DNA from: Methanomicrobia archaeon
GTDB lineage: Archaea; Halobacteriota; Bog-38; Methanoflorentales; Methanoflorentaceae
Length of the DNA: 64,000 nt
Assembly: GCA_015660915.1 (NCBI GenBank)
Contig: JACTTZ010000004.1
Location: 62,001-126,000 of the forward strand
Direction of reading: 5' to 3'
The notes below the pieces were generated by a model, which was not told where the DNA came from, searched no databases, and saw nothing but the letters and a program-made list of their open reading frames with translations. The translations under genes were made by a program, and so were the position numbers. Positions 51,702-60,003 of this stretch are shown here, piece after piece (position 1 is the first letter of the stretch; each line of letters starts with the position of its first letter).

Positions 51702-52874
51702 CTACAACAATCCGTACTTCCCAGCGACTTCCTTGAAGGCATCTGCGACGTAGCGTGTCTGGCCCCAATTCAAGCCATACGTGTTCAGCTTCCACGCGCG
51801 CGTCGCTCCGGCAAAAGCCCCAACAATGCCTCGCTGCTTGAGTTCGTCGCTAAAGAAAAAGCCGCGTCGCTTGTGAGTCCGCGCTACGGTGTCAAAGCTT
51901 CCGGTAGTGTCCACCTTAGTTAAAGTATGCTTGCGCGGGTACTCGCTAACACACGTGTTCCCGGTTATGCCAAGGAGCGCGTCGACAACATAGTTCGACT
52001 TAGCGACGTACTCGTCCCATTCCTGAACGCGACGTTTCACCGTCGGAAAAGACGCCATCATGGCAAGGATGTTGCCGCCCATAAGCGTACAGCCGAGCAT
52101 CTGAACCTCCTTCACGCCAAACTGCCGCCCGGTCACATCGCCAATCATCTGTGTAGTGCTGAACACCGTGTCGGCGTACTCGCTCGTCGTTGCCAACACG
52201 CCGCTTGGCGCGGGCGACGCCATCGACTTGTGCCCGCTGCCAACGACGAAGTCCACGCCGAGTGCCTTGCCGTCAATAGGCTTTATGCCAACGGTATAGG
52301 CGCCATTGTACAGGATGGGAGTGTCATACTGATGGGCTGCCTTCGCCGCTCCTACGACATCGTGCTCGTTTGCGAGAGAGTAGTCAAAATGATCGAGCAT
52401 GACGAGGGCGGGCGATTTGCCTTGTTCGCGCGTTACTTCTTCAATTTTTTGCGCCACAGCGTCGCCCGTGACGATATTGACATCATTTGTGGGGACTTCG
52501 CGGACCGTGGCCTTCGCGTTTTCGACTGCGAGGAACTCGGTGTAATGTCCGAGCGCTGAGACCAAAACCGTGTCACCTTTGTTAACAAGTGCGAGGCAAA
52601 CGGCTTGAAAAGCACGTCGTGCCCCTGGCGTAACACGCGCCTCATCCATGCTGAGGAACCGTGCGAGATCGTTGTGGAACTCAGCGATGGGTGGCTTGGT
52701 GATCTTATCGAGTCTAAAAGGTTTGCGACACTGATCACACGTCGAGTAACCGTCTCCGTAGACGATGAGCGCCTTCATCGCCTCTGCGGTCAAACGGCCT
52801 GCAGCTTGGATCGGTTGGATGTTGATGAAGTTCTCTTCGACTTCACGGATCGGTATGTTCCCGGCGATTTTCAT
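51702..52874 (-). CDS. pscS: Sep-tRNA:Cys-tRNA synthase (SepCysS)
   Basis: A 390-residue PLP enzyme converting O-phosphoseryl-tRNA(Cys) to Cys-tRNA(Cys), the tRNA-dependent cysteine route of methanogens and relatives. FINIQPIQAAGRLT is the N-terminal signature. YSTCDQC holds two of the essential Cys and MLGCTLMGGN the third. VVGSGHKSMA contains the PLP lysine. A small coiled-coil gene directly upstream overlaps its ATG by 4 bp. SepRS is not in the window. Confidence 0.94.
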   Translation of the reverse strand: MKIAGNIPIREVEENFINIQPIQAAGRLTAEAMKALIVYGDGYSTCDQCRKPFRLDKITKPPIAEFHNDLARFLSMDEARVTPGARRAFQAVCLALVNKGDTVLVSALGHYTEFLAVENAKATVREVPTNDVNIVTGDAVAQKIEEVTREQGKSPALVMLDHFDYSLANEHDVVGAAKAAHQYDTPILYNGAYTVGIKPIDGKALGVDFVVGSGHKSMASPAPSGVLATTSEYADTVFSTTQMIGDVTGRQFGVKEVQMLGCTLMGGNILAMMASFPTVKRRVQEWDEYVAKSNYVVDALLGITGNTCVSEYPRKHTLTKVDTTGSFDTVARTHKRRGFFFSDELKQRGIVGAFAGATRAWKLNTYGLNWGQTRYVADAFKEVAGKYGLL

Positions 52875-53050
52875 TCTTGAAGCTCCTCTTCAAGCTCTTC
52901 CAGCGCGTTTTTTGCTCGTGCGAGAGCGTCGCGGGCTTGCTCCTGCTGCTTGGCATCGAACTTGTGCAATGGAGCGGTCTCGCGTAGCAGCACTCGTAAG
53001 TCAGTAAGAGCGAAAAGTGCCTGAAATAAGTAATCTACAGCGTCATCCAT
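52871..53050 (-). CDS. Small coiled-coil protein encoded upstream of SepCysS
   Basis: A 59-residue ORF whose TGA overlaps the SepCysS ATG (ATGA), so the two are translationally coupled. The sequence starts MDDAVDYLFQALFALTDLRV and ends in a charged helix (ARAKNALEELEEELQE). It is almost entirely helical with heptad spacing. No family is recognised. Tight coupling suggests a partner of SepCysS; the known partner SepCysE is much longer, so I do not equate them. Confidence 0.6.
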   Translation of the reverse strand: MDDAVDYLFQALFALTDLRVLLRETAPLHKFDAKQQEQARDALARAKNALEELEEELQE

Positions 53051-53344
53051 GCGTATACCTCACTAGTCCAGACGCTTAATGCTATTAATTTTTATTCACG
53101 GAAACTGGCTTCTTGGTGGCTAAAGCGAAACGGCCACTGTGACCAACCAACGCCATTCACAGAGCGTGTGAATTCGATACCTGCATCGACTGCAGATTTA
53201 GAATCCAGTACATCGCGCTCGTATGTGCTCAAAGTTTCTGCGCACCGTCTTATCGCTATTAAACGCTGTTCCCTAAGCGACAAGCTTAATAAACTTCTAA
53301 TGCCAACGCATAATTGCCGCCTTCATTCCCAAAAGCGTGAGAGT

Positions 53345-55624
53345 ATGCGCGAACTTAAAGATGAAAATCTGACGTACGCAGGCTCGGATGATGTCACCAC
53401 ACAAGTTAGCGAGTCAGAACCCGCTGCGTACGCACTCCTAAACGCGCTGTTTGACTCTGTTTTGGTTCTCGATGAGGGGGGAGTTATCCTCGCTCTTAAC
53501 CAAGCAGCAGCGCTCTGGCTCGGTACGACCTTTTCTGAAGCGGTAGGCGCACCAGTGGCCAAGGTCGTTTCGAGCGAGTTAGCGAAGCTGATAGCTTCGT
53601 GGAAGCAAGAAGCGATTTCTTCGAAATCTCCTCTTCGAACCGAAGCAGTGATCTACACCAAGCGTAAGGTTTTCTCGATCTATCCAGTTCGTGAAAAGCT
53701 GCGCGTCACGCGTATTGTCTTCGTTATCTGTGACGTCACTGACGAGCAACGCATACGCGAGGAGCATGAGCTGCTCACTGGAAAGGTGGCGAAGCAGACG
53801 CGCACTCTCGAGGGTTTTCTATCGGCGTCAGCCGATCTAATCTACGTTTTTGACCGAGAGATTCGCTACATCTACGTCAATCGGCCCGGAGCTCACGCGC
53901 TGGGATTCAAGCCGCACGACATGGTGGGCAAAACTTGGACAGAGCTCGGGCTGCCACGGCAGCCGATGCAGCGCATGATTGCCCTCGGCGACATTGTATT
54001 CGCAACCGGTCGCCCAGTGACCGACGAGTTGCACTGGATCGATCCCAACGGCGAGAAGGATTACGAATACGTTCTCACGCCAATTTACAGTGCAGATGGG
54101 ATGGTTGAGGCGCTTATTTCGACGGCGAGAGATGTCACGGAACGCAAGCGGATTGAAGAAACCGTTCGGCGCGAACGAGACCAAGCACAGCAGTACCTTG
54201 ATACGGCGGAAGTCCTGATGGTTGTGCTCGACACGGCAGGAAGGATTACTCGTCTAAATCGTAAAGGGTGCGAACTCCTCGGCGTCCAGCAAGAACAGGT
54301 GCTCGGCGTAGACTGGTTCGAACGATTTGTACCGGATCTTGCCCGACAAAAAACGCGCGAAGGATTTGTGCAGATCGTTGCTGGAGAGATAGAACCGTTC
54401 AGGCGCCATCAAAACCCCATACTGACGGCGCGTGGCGAAGAACGCGACATGGAGTGGCACAATGCACTTCTGACAGATGCCGCGGGTACTGTAGTCGGCA
54501 CACTAAGTTCCGGAACCGATGTAACTGAGCGCAACAGGATCGAAGCGGCGCTCGAGCGAAGTGAGCACAAATATCGGGAGTTAGTTCAAGGCGTCAACAG
54601 CGTCATCCTGCAAGCGGACGTACTCGGCAATATTACCTTCGTCAACAAACATGGACAGCAGCTCTTCGGATATACTGAAGCCGAGCTTGTCGGACGTAAG
54701 CTAGCTGATACACTCCTGCCGCTAACGGATCTAACTGAGACCGACTTTGTCGGTTTCACACGAGATATGCTGCACGCTCCCACAGGCTACGTGCAAACGG
54801 TAACCGAGAACGTCACAAAAGAAGGACGCCACTTATGGATTGAATGGATGTTTACTGCACTATTAGACAACCAAGGCAACTTCGCTGGCGTTCTCGGTGC
54901 CGGCATCGATATTACGGCCCGGCTCGAGGCAGAAAAAGCGCTTAAAAGTGTGGAACGCCTCGCCGCGATCGGCGAAACCGCCGCTATGGTCGGTCACGAT
55001 TTGCGTAATCCGCTACAAGCAATTCGCTTTGCGATTGACTTGCAGAAGAAGAAAGACGCGCTCAAACCCGCGGAGAGACGAGGAGATGCAGACTGGAACA
55101 ACGTCGACCGACTCTGCAACCTCATTGACGAACAAGTACGCTACATGGACAAGATCGTAGGCGACTTGCAGGCCTTTGCACAGCCACTCAATCCTGAGCA
55201 AACGACAATCCGGGCAGTCGATTTCATCACCCTCACGCTTTCTTCTATGCACGTCCCTGAAAAGGTTCACGTGACCACCGATATCCCTGACGATCTATCA
55301 CTCAGCCTCGATCCGCAGCTTATGCAGCGAGTTTTCACGAACCTTATCCTAAACGCGATTCAAGCGATGCCCGAGGGTGGAACGCTAGCGATCAACGCAA
55401 CCGCCTCTGACAAAGCGGTATTCATTAGCGTCGAGGACACCGGCGTCGGCATTGGCGCAGGTATCAAAGAAAAGCTATTCAGCCCCCTTTTTGCGAACAA
55501 GGCAAAAGGCACTGGCCTTGGCCTTGCCGTCTGCAAGCGTATCGTCGAGTTGCACGACGGTACTATCACGGCGGAGAGCAACGAAGGATGCGGCGCCCGG
55601 TTTGTAGTGAAGTTGCCAGCGTGA
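53345..55624 (+). CDS. Multi-PAS sensor histidine kinase
   Basis: About 759 residues, cytoplasmic, with no membrane segment. Four PAS-like units follow each other: ALLNALFDSVLVLDEGG, LSASADLIYVFDREIRYIYV, ADVLMVVLDTAG-like text near residue 285 and LVQGVNSVILQADVLGNITF. The HisKA helix contains MVGHDLRNPLQAIRFAI with the phospho-His, and the ATPase has NLILNAIQAMPEGG (N box), EDTGVGI (G1) and GTGLGLAVCKRIVELH (G2). The start at 53345 is chosen for a ribosome site and family fit; ATG 53300 is possible. No response regulator is adjacent. Confidence 0.9.
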   Translation: MRELKDENLTYAGSDDVTTQVSESEPAAYALLNALFDSVLVLDEGGVILALNQAAALWLGTTFSEAVGAPVAKVVSSELAKLIASWKQEAISSKSPLRTEAVIYTKRKVFSIYPVREKLRVTRIVFVICDVTDEQRIREEHELLTGKVAKQTRTLEGFLSASADLIYVFDREIRYIYVNRPGAHALGFKPHDMVGKTWTELGLPRQPMQRMIALGDIVFATGRPVTDELHWIDPNGEKDYEYVLTPIYSADGMVEALISTARDVTERKRIEETVRRERDQAQQYLDTAEVLMVVLDTAGRITRLNRKGCELLGVQQEQVLGVDWFERFVPDLARQKTREGFVQIVAGEIEPFRRHQNPILTARGEERDMEWHNALLTDAAGTVVGTLSSGTDVTERNRIEAALERSEHKYRELVQGVNSVILQADVLGNITFVNKHGQQLFGYTEAELVGRKLADTLLPLTDLTETDFVGFTRDMLHAPTGYVQTVTENVTKEGRHLWIEWMFTALLDNQGNFAGVLGAGIDITARLEAEKALKSVERLAAIGETAAMVGHDLRNPLQAIRFAIDLQKKKDALKPAERRGDADWNNVDRLCNLIDEQVRYMDKIVGDLQAFAQPLNPEQTTIRAVDFITLTLSSMHVPEKVHVTTDIPDDLSLSLDPQLMQRVFTNLILNAIQAMPEGGTLAINATASDKAVFISVEDTGVGIGAGIKEKLFSPLFANKAKGTGLGLAVCKRIVELHDGTITAESNEGCGARFVVKLPA

Positions 55625-55913
55625 AGATGGCTGTAGCCAGTCCATTCCTCAAGCTGACGAACCATGCTGCGCCGGGCCACAATCGGAGTTGAAACGGGGT
55701 TTATCCACAAACCCGGCAGGCAAAAGTCGACCAGAACAAGAGTTGCGTATCGTGGCGCGGGGTCGCTACGCGATATCAAAGAGCCTGTGATTTAGAAGGG
55801 ACCCTTTTACGCCCAGAAAGCAGCCAAATTCCGCGCATAAAACTAGCTAGCACCGCCCCGTTTGCGGCTTCCGACCCATACGTATAAAATCATACGCAAA
55901 GTACTCCCAGGTC
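55625..55913 (+). promoter_or_regulatory. Intergenic region with a strong TATA box for the TrmB-like gene
   Basis: TATAAAAT at 55883-55890, flanked by two CATACG copies (55877-55882 and 55891-55896), lies ~28 bp before GTG 55914, fitting a leaderless transcript. The direct CATACG repeats may bind a regulator. The rest of the gap holds no supported gene. Confidence 0.5.
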
Positions 55914-56279
55914 GTGGAGAAGGCGCTTGCAGAACGGTTACGAATGTTTGGCATCGACGAAAAACAGGCTTGTCTTTATTTAACGCTGCTCACCAGTGGC
56001 GCCAAGACGCTTGTTGAGCTCGCTGAATTGATAGAAGCCTCACGCGTAGAAGTGCTCAACACTCTCAATGGCCTTCGCGAGCGAGGAATGATTGAAGAAT
56101 CCAGTGAGAGGCCCATAAAGTACCGCGCAGTGTCCATTGAAGCTGCCCTCGACGCAGCGGTTATGAGGCACGCGTATGATCTGCGGCGCATGGAACGTTC
56201 CAAACAAGAGATCATCGAACTCGTAAACCGACAACTTCCTACAGGGCCTGACGAAGCTACGCTTTTAGTGGTTAAGTAA
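55914..56279 (+). CDS. Truncated TrmB-like regulator (DNA-binding half only)
   Basis: A 121-residue protein with the full winged helix (LRMFGIDEKQACLYLTLL, then ELAELIEASRVEVLNTL) and coiled linker (DLRRMERSKQEIIELVNRQL). It matches the N-terminal half of the regulator at 2737, including IEESSERPIKYRAV against IEESVEKPTKYAAV. It stops just where the effector domain would begin. It may be a pseudogene, or a DNA-binding antagonist that no longer senses ligand. The promoter is intact. Confidence 0.75.
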   Translation: MEKALAERLRMFGIDEKQACLYLTLLTSGAKTLVELAELIEASRVEVLNTLNGLRERGMIEESSERPIKYRAVSIEAALDAAVMRHAYDLRRMERSKQEIIELVNRQLPTGPDEATLLVVK

Positions 56280-56432
56280 GCAGACAACTCCCGCCGAACG
56301 TCTACGCTGCCCAGCAATATAGTCTCTTAGGATCTCCGCGCAGCGCCCCTCAGCAAAAAAAGCGCTTTGAATGCTAGAGGGCTCACAGCGTGATTTTCGA
56401 GCACTGAGAACGACACAAAAATCCGTGCAAGC

Positions 56433-56669
56433 TTAATTGCCTCTAGACGGCGCTGAAGGCGCGTCAACGAGTTGAATATGCCTATCCTCAAATTGTATGT
56501 CGTGATCGCTTGGGTACGGATACCGATGATCACTAAGGTTAAGCTGAATGTCGTCAGGAATTGGCTTGTCGCCAAAAGCGGGGCATTTAAGCGTTTCACG
56601 ATTTAAGTGTTTGCACTTAAGGCATTGCGGCGAAGGAACCGCAACACGACCAAGGCAAGATACGTTCAC
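56433..56669 (-). CDS. Small CxxC protein, relative of the one at 6596
   Basis: A 78-residue protein with CLKCKHLNRETLKCPAFGDK, then IPDDIQLN and a YPSDHDIQFED segment. This is the layout of the 66-residue protein at 6596 (CAQC ... [12 protein letters not shown] ... GDRGIRF), with weaker second half. The GTG start follows GGGAGG by 8 nt. It stands on the same strand downstream of padR. Confidence 0.55.
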   Translation of the reverse strand: MNVSCLGRVAVPSPQCLKCKHLNRETLKCPAFGDKPIPDDIQLNLSDHRYPYPSDHDIQFEDRHIQLVDAPSAPSRGN

Positions 56670-56731
56670 GTCAATAACCTCCCTCTTTCCTGCATCACAG
56701 TGTCAGATGTATACAATTCCGGCTCACGCCA

Positions 56732-57271
56732 CTAAGGCTCAAAAATAACCTCACCTATGCGCTTCCGAGCGTCTTCCAAGACGTCCTCGATCTCTTTTAC
56801 CTTATCCTCATTCAGGTAACGGTAATTAGCAAAGATCGCCCGGGTAAGTTCGCGTAGTTGTGTGCTGATTCCAGGAATTGAACTCCACCTCGGCATTTGT
56901 GCTCTTGCATCAATATGCTCGACCACGTCACGGTGTTCCTCAAGGCACCGTCGCCCCTCATCAGTCAGTGCGTACACCTTTTTATTCTCTTGCTGGGTCA
57001 TTACGACATATCCCTGGTCCTCGAGCATTTGGAGCGTAGGATAAACGACTCCAGGACTCGGCGAATACCCGCACTTTTCTTCTATTGCCTTAATGATAGC
57101 GTACCCGTGAAGTGGCTGTTCCTTGAGCACCATTAACGCGGCGTATTTAAGCGTACCGCGTTCCCGCTTCGGAGGAGCGAACAACGGAAGATCCATAAAT
57201 TGTCCTTTGGTCCATTTTTTCTGGGCTTTTGCCCAGTCTTGCCATACATTTTTGTACATTCGGTGATCCAT
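56732..57271 (-). CDS. PadR-family transcriptional regulator
   Basis: A 179-residue regulator. GTLKYAALMVLKEQPLHGYA begins the winged helix, IIKAIEEKCGYSPSPGVVYPTLQ is the characteristic recognition region, and VMTQQENKKVYALTDEGRR the wing. A helical C-terminus with VVEHIDARAQ mediates dimerisation. PadR proteins repress genes for stress, drugs or phenolics until a ligand binds. A palindromic site precedes its ATG, so it is probably autoregulated, and the same site precedes the HExxH gene at 8392. Confidence 0.88.
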   Translation of the reverse strand: MDHRMYKNVWQDWAKAQKKWTKGQFMDLPLFAPPKRERGTLKYAALMVLKEQPLHGYAIIKAIEEKCGYSPSPGVVYPTLQMLEDQGYVVMTQQENKKVYALTDEGRRCLEEHRDVVEHIDARAQMPRWSSIPGISTQLRELTRAIFANYRYLNEDKVKEIEDVLEDARKRIGEVIFEP

Positions 57272-57292
57272 GCAAATTCCACTATTTTATTG

Positions 57293-57307
57293 ATATATCT
57301 AAAGATA
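57293..57307. promoter_or_regulatory. Predicted PadR-type operator (site 2)
   Basis: The 15 bp are identical to 8331-8345; here the palindrome extends to ATATCT-AA-AGATAT. It lies 22-36 bp upstream of the padR ATG, between an AT-rich TATA element (57308-57315) and the gene. Confidence 0.6.
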
Positions 57308-57315
57308 TAGTATAA

Positions 57316-57615
57316 GACATTTTATATATAAAGGTTCCTGCACATTTCAAGGCACGTTACACGTTACCTAATGCACTATACAGCCCGCGAAAACCAGAAA
57401 GCAACGTCATTTCGAGCATACGAACCGAGGTCGCGAACGACGTCCTAACGTTAGACGCCGCGAATCCGATAGTTACGACGAGACCTCCCACCGTCGACGT
57501 GTCGCTCGCCCTCATCAGCAAGATAAACAATGAAGGCGCTGGAACCGTAATCAGCTATTCTCTGCAGAACACAAACGTGTTGAACCTGATGAAGAAAAGC
57601 CTAAACGTCTCATAA
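57316..57615 (+). pseudogene. Open frame without start, probable gene remnant
   Basis: A frame of 99 codons without stops ends at TAA 57613-57615. Its translation has normal composition late on (VDVSLALISKINNEGAGTVI, then SYSLQNTNVLNLMKK) and no ATG near its start; a GTG at 57499 would give 38 residues. It looks like the C-terminal part of a decayed gene, divergent from padR. I do not recognise the family. Confidence 0.35.
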
Positions 57616-58136
57616 CCAGCACTGGTTCCATTAGGTTCCCCGACAACCCTGAGAAGCGTGAGACACACACAGACATTGTAACAGCACAACAAAACGGATA
57701 AGCTCTTCGATGCTACTCACTACGTTGCATTAACGTACTTAGGTCTGAAACCGCTTTTTGTGAAACGATCCGTATTAAAATACTGCAACAAAAAGAGAGA
57801 CTGCCAGCACGTAGCCGTCAACACGGAGCGGGGTCCGCCGCACGCAGTAAAAGACGGTTCGAGGTAGGGCCACGCAGCGGGCCCTCGCTCTCCAGCATCG
57901 ACACATTAAACACTGCAGGAGTTATATTTAACGATTTCGGTTCCATTTTGACTTCCTTTTGAAAATCTGGACTAGAAATGAAGGTTTTTTGTAGCTCGGA
58001 GACTTTTATTTTTACAAATGCGCGACGTCCAGCGCATTTCTAGGCGCAAGTCCCGGGCTCGTTAAAGCTCCATTGGAAGCAGATTCCGACGGGCGCTCTG
58101 ACGTCGTTTTAAATAGTTTCTAGCTTCATTTCGAAT

Positions 58137-58153
58137 GCCGTCTCCCAGACGGC
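58137..58153. other. Perfect hairpin
   Basis: GCCGTCT-CCC-AGACGGC is a 7-bp perfect stem with a 3-nt loop in non-coding DNA. It lacks a following T-tract, so it is not a classical intrinsic terminator; it may be part of an unidentified RNA. Confidence 0.5.
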
Positions 58154-58385
58154 CGGCGAGCGATATTATCAGAAGCCGCCACGGACCCCATTTAATCAAG
58201 AAGCTGCTTTTTGCCTTTCGAATCAGTGGGCCCGCTCACAGGCCTGCCATTTTTGCGATTTGAACGCCTCGACACGTTGGTTTTGCACGCCCCTACCCAG
58301 CCCTGCACAGGAAACGACGCTAATCGTTGAGTGGAAGGCTGCGTAGGCTCTGGAAATGCCCAAACAACAGTCGTTCTTACTTTAA

Positions 58386-58487
58386 TATGACTTGAGAACC
58401 TGGTAAGCCCTACTAGGTCATACCCAAGCAAGAGTCCCTTTTCCTCTAGTATGACTTGAGTTACCTAAAACCCTACAGAGTCATACC
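58386..58487. repeat. Two ~38-bp repeat units bounded by TATGAC/GTCATA
   Basis: Unit 1 (58386-58424) and unit 2 (58450-58487) both begin TATGACTTGAG, contain an A-x-CCCTAC block and end GTCATACC. Each is bounded by inverted TATGAC ... GTCATA. The spacer is 25 bp. Only two units exist, so it is not a CRISPR array. Confidence 0.65.
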
Positions 58488-58683
58488 GCATGGCATTTTA
58501 GGGCATACCAACCGATAAAAAGCTGGCGACAATTAATTCCATTTTAAACGCTATCTAATCCCTCTATCAAAAAGTGATCTTGCCTATTCTTCGAGCCGAG
58601 GTGTTCATGCTCCGATCGTCACCCTACCAGTCACCATAAGATTTAAAAGCCGTCATTAGTGTTAATTGACCGGAGGAAAAACG

Positions 58684-59157
58684 GTGAATGCGCGAGTAGT
58701 GTTTTATTCTAGAACCGGGACTACCAAGAAAGTAGGAAAAGCTCTCGCAGAGCTGCTGCGGTGCGATAGTGAAGAGCTCATCGATACAAAGAAACGCAAA
58801 GCGCTCCTCGGCTTTATCAGGTCCGGACGAGACGCAAATACTCAGAGGCTGACGGTATTGGAGCCCCTTATTCACGATCATGAATCGTACGACCTAGTTG
58901 CACGCGGAACGCCTGTCTGGGGCGGTATGATGTCAAGTCCGATCCGGACCTATATCACCACCAACAAGTCGAAATTTAACCGCGTTGCATTTTTTTGTAC
59001 GCAAGGAGGCACTGAAAACGAACGTTTGTTCAGCGATATGGAAGCGCTGTATGGAAAGAACCCGGCCAGTGTTCTCGCTTTACGCGGCGCGGACGTAAAA
59101 AAAGAGGACTATCAAGACAAGCTAAGCGCGTTTGCTGATTCTTTGAATACGGAATAG
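58684..59157 (+). CDS. Flavodoxin-like protein
   Basis: A 157-residue protein. VVFYSRTGTTKKVGKALAEL is the FMN phosphate loop, LVARGTPVWGGMMSSPIRTYI the isoalloxazine loop, and VAFFCTQGGTENE follows. It resembles flavodoxin domains used in archaeal redox metabolism or as quinone/NADPH-dependent reductases. GTG 58684 follows GGAGG by 8 nt. The electron partner is not identifiable. Confidence 0.87.
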   Translation: MNARVVFYSRTGTTKKVGKALAELLRCDSEELIDTKKRKALLGFIRSGRDANTQRLTVLEPLIHDHESYDLVARGTPVWGGMMSSPIRTYITTNKSKFNRVAFFCTQGGTENERLFSDMEALYGKNPASVLALRGADVKKEDYQDKLSAFADSLNTE

Positions 59158-59330
59158 CACAGGTGAAAGCAACGATGCGGGGTCCTGCATTTAAAGGCCC
59201 AAAACAACAAATCCACGAGGCCCGAAAGCGCCTCGCTCAAACGACTGTGCGCTACGAGAAATATTACATACGAGCGTGACACGACACTATGAATCAAGAG
59301 TCCGAGGTGCCTAATGATTGCAGGTTCGCG

Positions 59331-59837
59331 TTATCTCTTTGCTACGGGAAAGCGCACTTCGGTTAGCAATTCGCTTTCTGCCACTTCCATAGGATTCGTT
59401 AGGTACAGTTCCATAGGCGCGCCAGTGACGTCATAATCGTTTTTCGTAGCATATTCCATCAATGCTGCATAAACAGGCGCTATTTGGCTATACGGTCCTT
59501 TATGGATCGCTGAGAGTACATTTTGCGCCGGGAATGTCTTAATCTGGATGTTGTCATCCCCTTGGGCCTCTCCGACGACGGGGATTCCCACTTCAAATTG
59601 CATTTCGCCTCGCGCCATTTCTTCAGGGCTGCTGTAATAGACCGCGAACGGAGGTCCTACCATCTGCAGACCTCCCTTCATCACCCATTCCATGAGTTCC
59701 CCTAGAAGTCGCCCCATATCGTCGCCTATCGCTGCAACTGCACCCCTATGGAACAAGCACGCCGCTTTTATTTCATCGACCATTTTCATTTCTATTTTCT
59801 TCACCATCAATATCCCTACAATTTCTGGCTCACTCAT
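59331..59837 (-). CDS. GyrI-like small-molecule-binding protein
   Basis: A 168-residue protein of the GyrI-like/SOUL-barrel fold. LMEWVMKGGLQMVGPPFAVYY and FEVGIPV form the first repeat, IHKGPYSQIAPVYAALMEYA and GAPMELYLTNP the second, ending in TEVRFPV. Such domains bind hydrophobic ligands or drugs and often act as regulators' effector modules; here no DNA-binding domain is attached. It may relate to the ABC exporter downstream, which is on the same strand. Confidence 0.8.
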   Translation of the reverse strand: MSEPEIVGILMVKKIEMKMVDEIKAACLFHRGAVAAIGDDMGRLLGELMEWVMKGGLQMVGPPFAVYYSSPEEMARGEMQFEVGIPVVGEAQGDDNIQIKTFPAQNVLSAIHKGPYSQIAPVYAALMEYATKNDYDVTGAPMELYLTNPMEVAESELLTEVRFPVAKR

Positions 59838-60003
59838 ACGAAATACTTTTTCATTTGCGCTGCTTGTCGGGCCAAAGAAGAAACGAACAGCCTGCTTGAC
59901 TATTTCAACGCCCGCAGACGGGTGCGAGAAGAGACCACCACGCTGATGTTGAACAGATTCACGCTGCTTACGATATTCCTTATAGTATTCTGCGAGGGTG
60001 GCT

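Larger units (their letters stand above)
57616..58683. other. Long non-coding stretch with hairpin and paired repeats
   Basis: Over 1 kb without a credible gene. The frame at 58192-58431 (minus) has no motif or ribosome site and crosses repeat DNA. Two structured elements are visible (58137-58153 and 58386-58487, listed separately). AGATTTAAAAG near 58639 is a likely TATA box for the flavodoxin gene. Confidence 0.5.

Noticed and set aside
55640-55779. A minus-strand frame resembling a receiver domain (LVLVDFCLPGL)
   Set aside because: It overlaps the end of the histidine kinase antisense, lacks the rest of a receiver and is probably chance similarity.
58386-58487. CRISPR array
   Set aside because: Only two diverged units with internal inverted ends, no regular spacers and no cas genes in the window.
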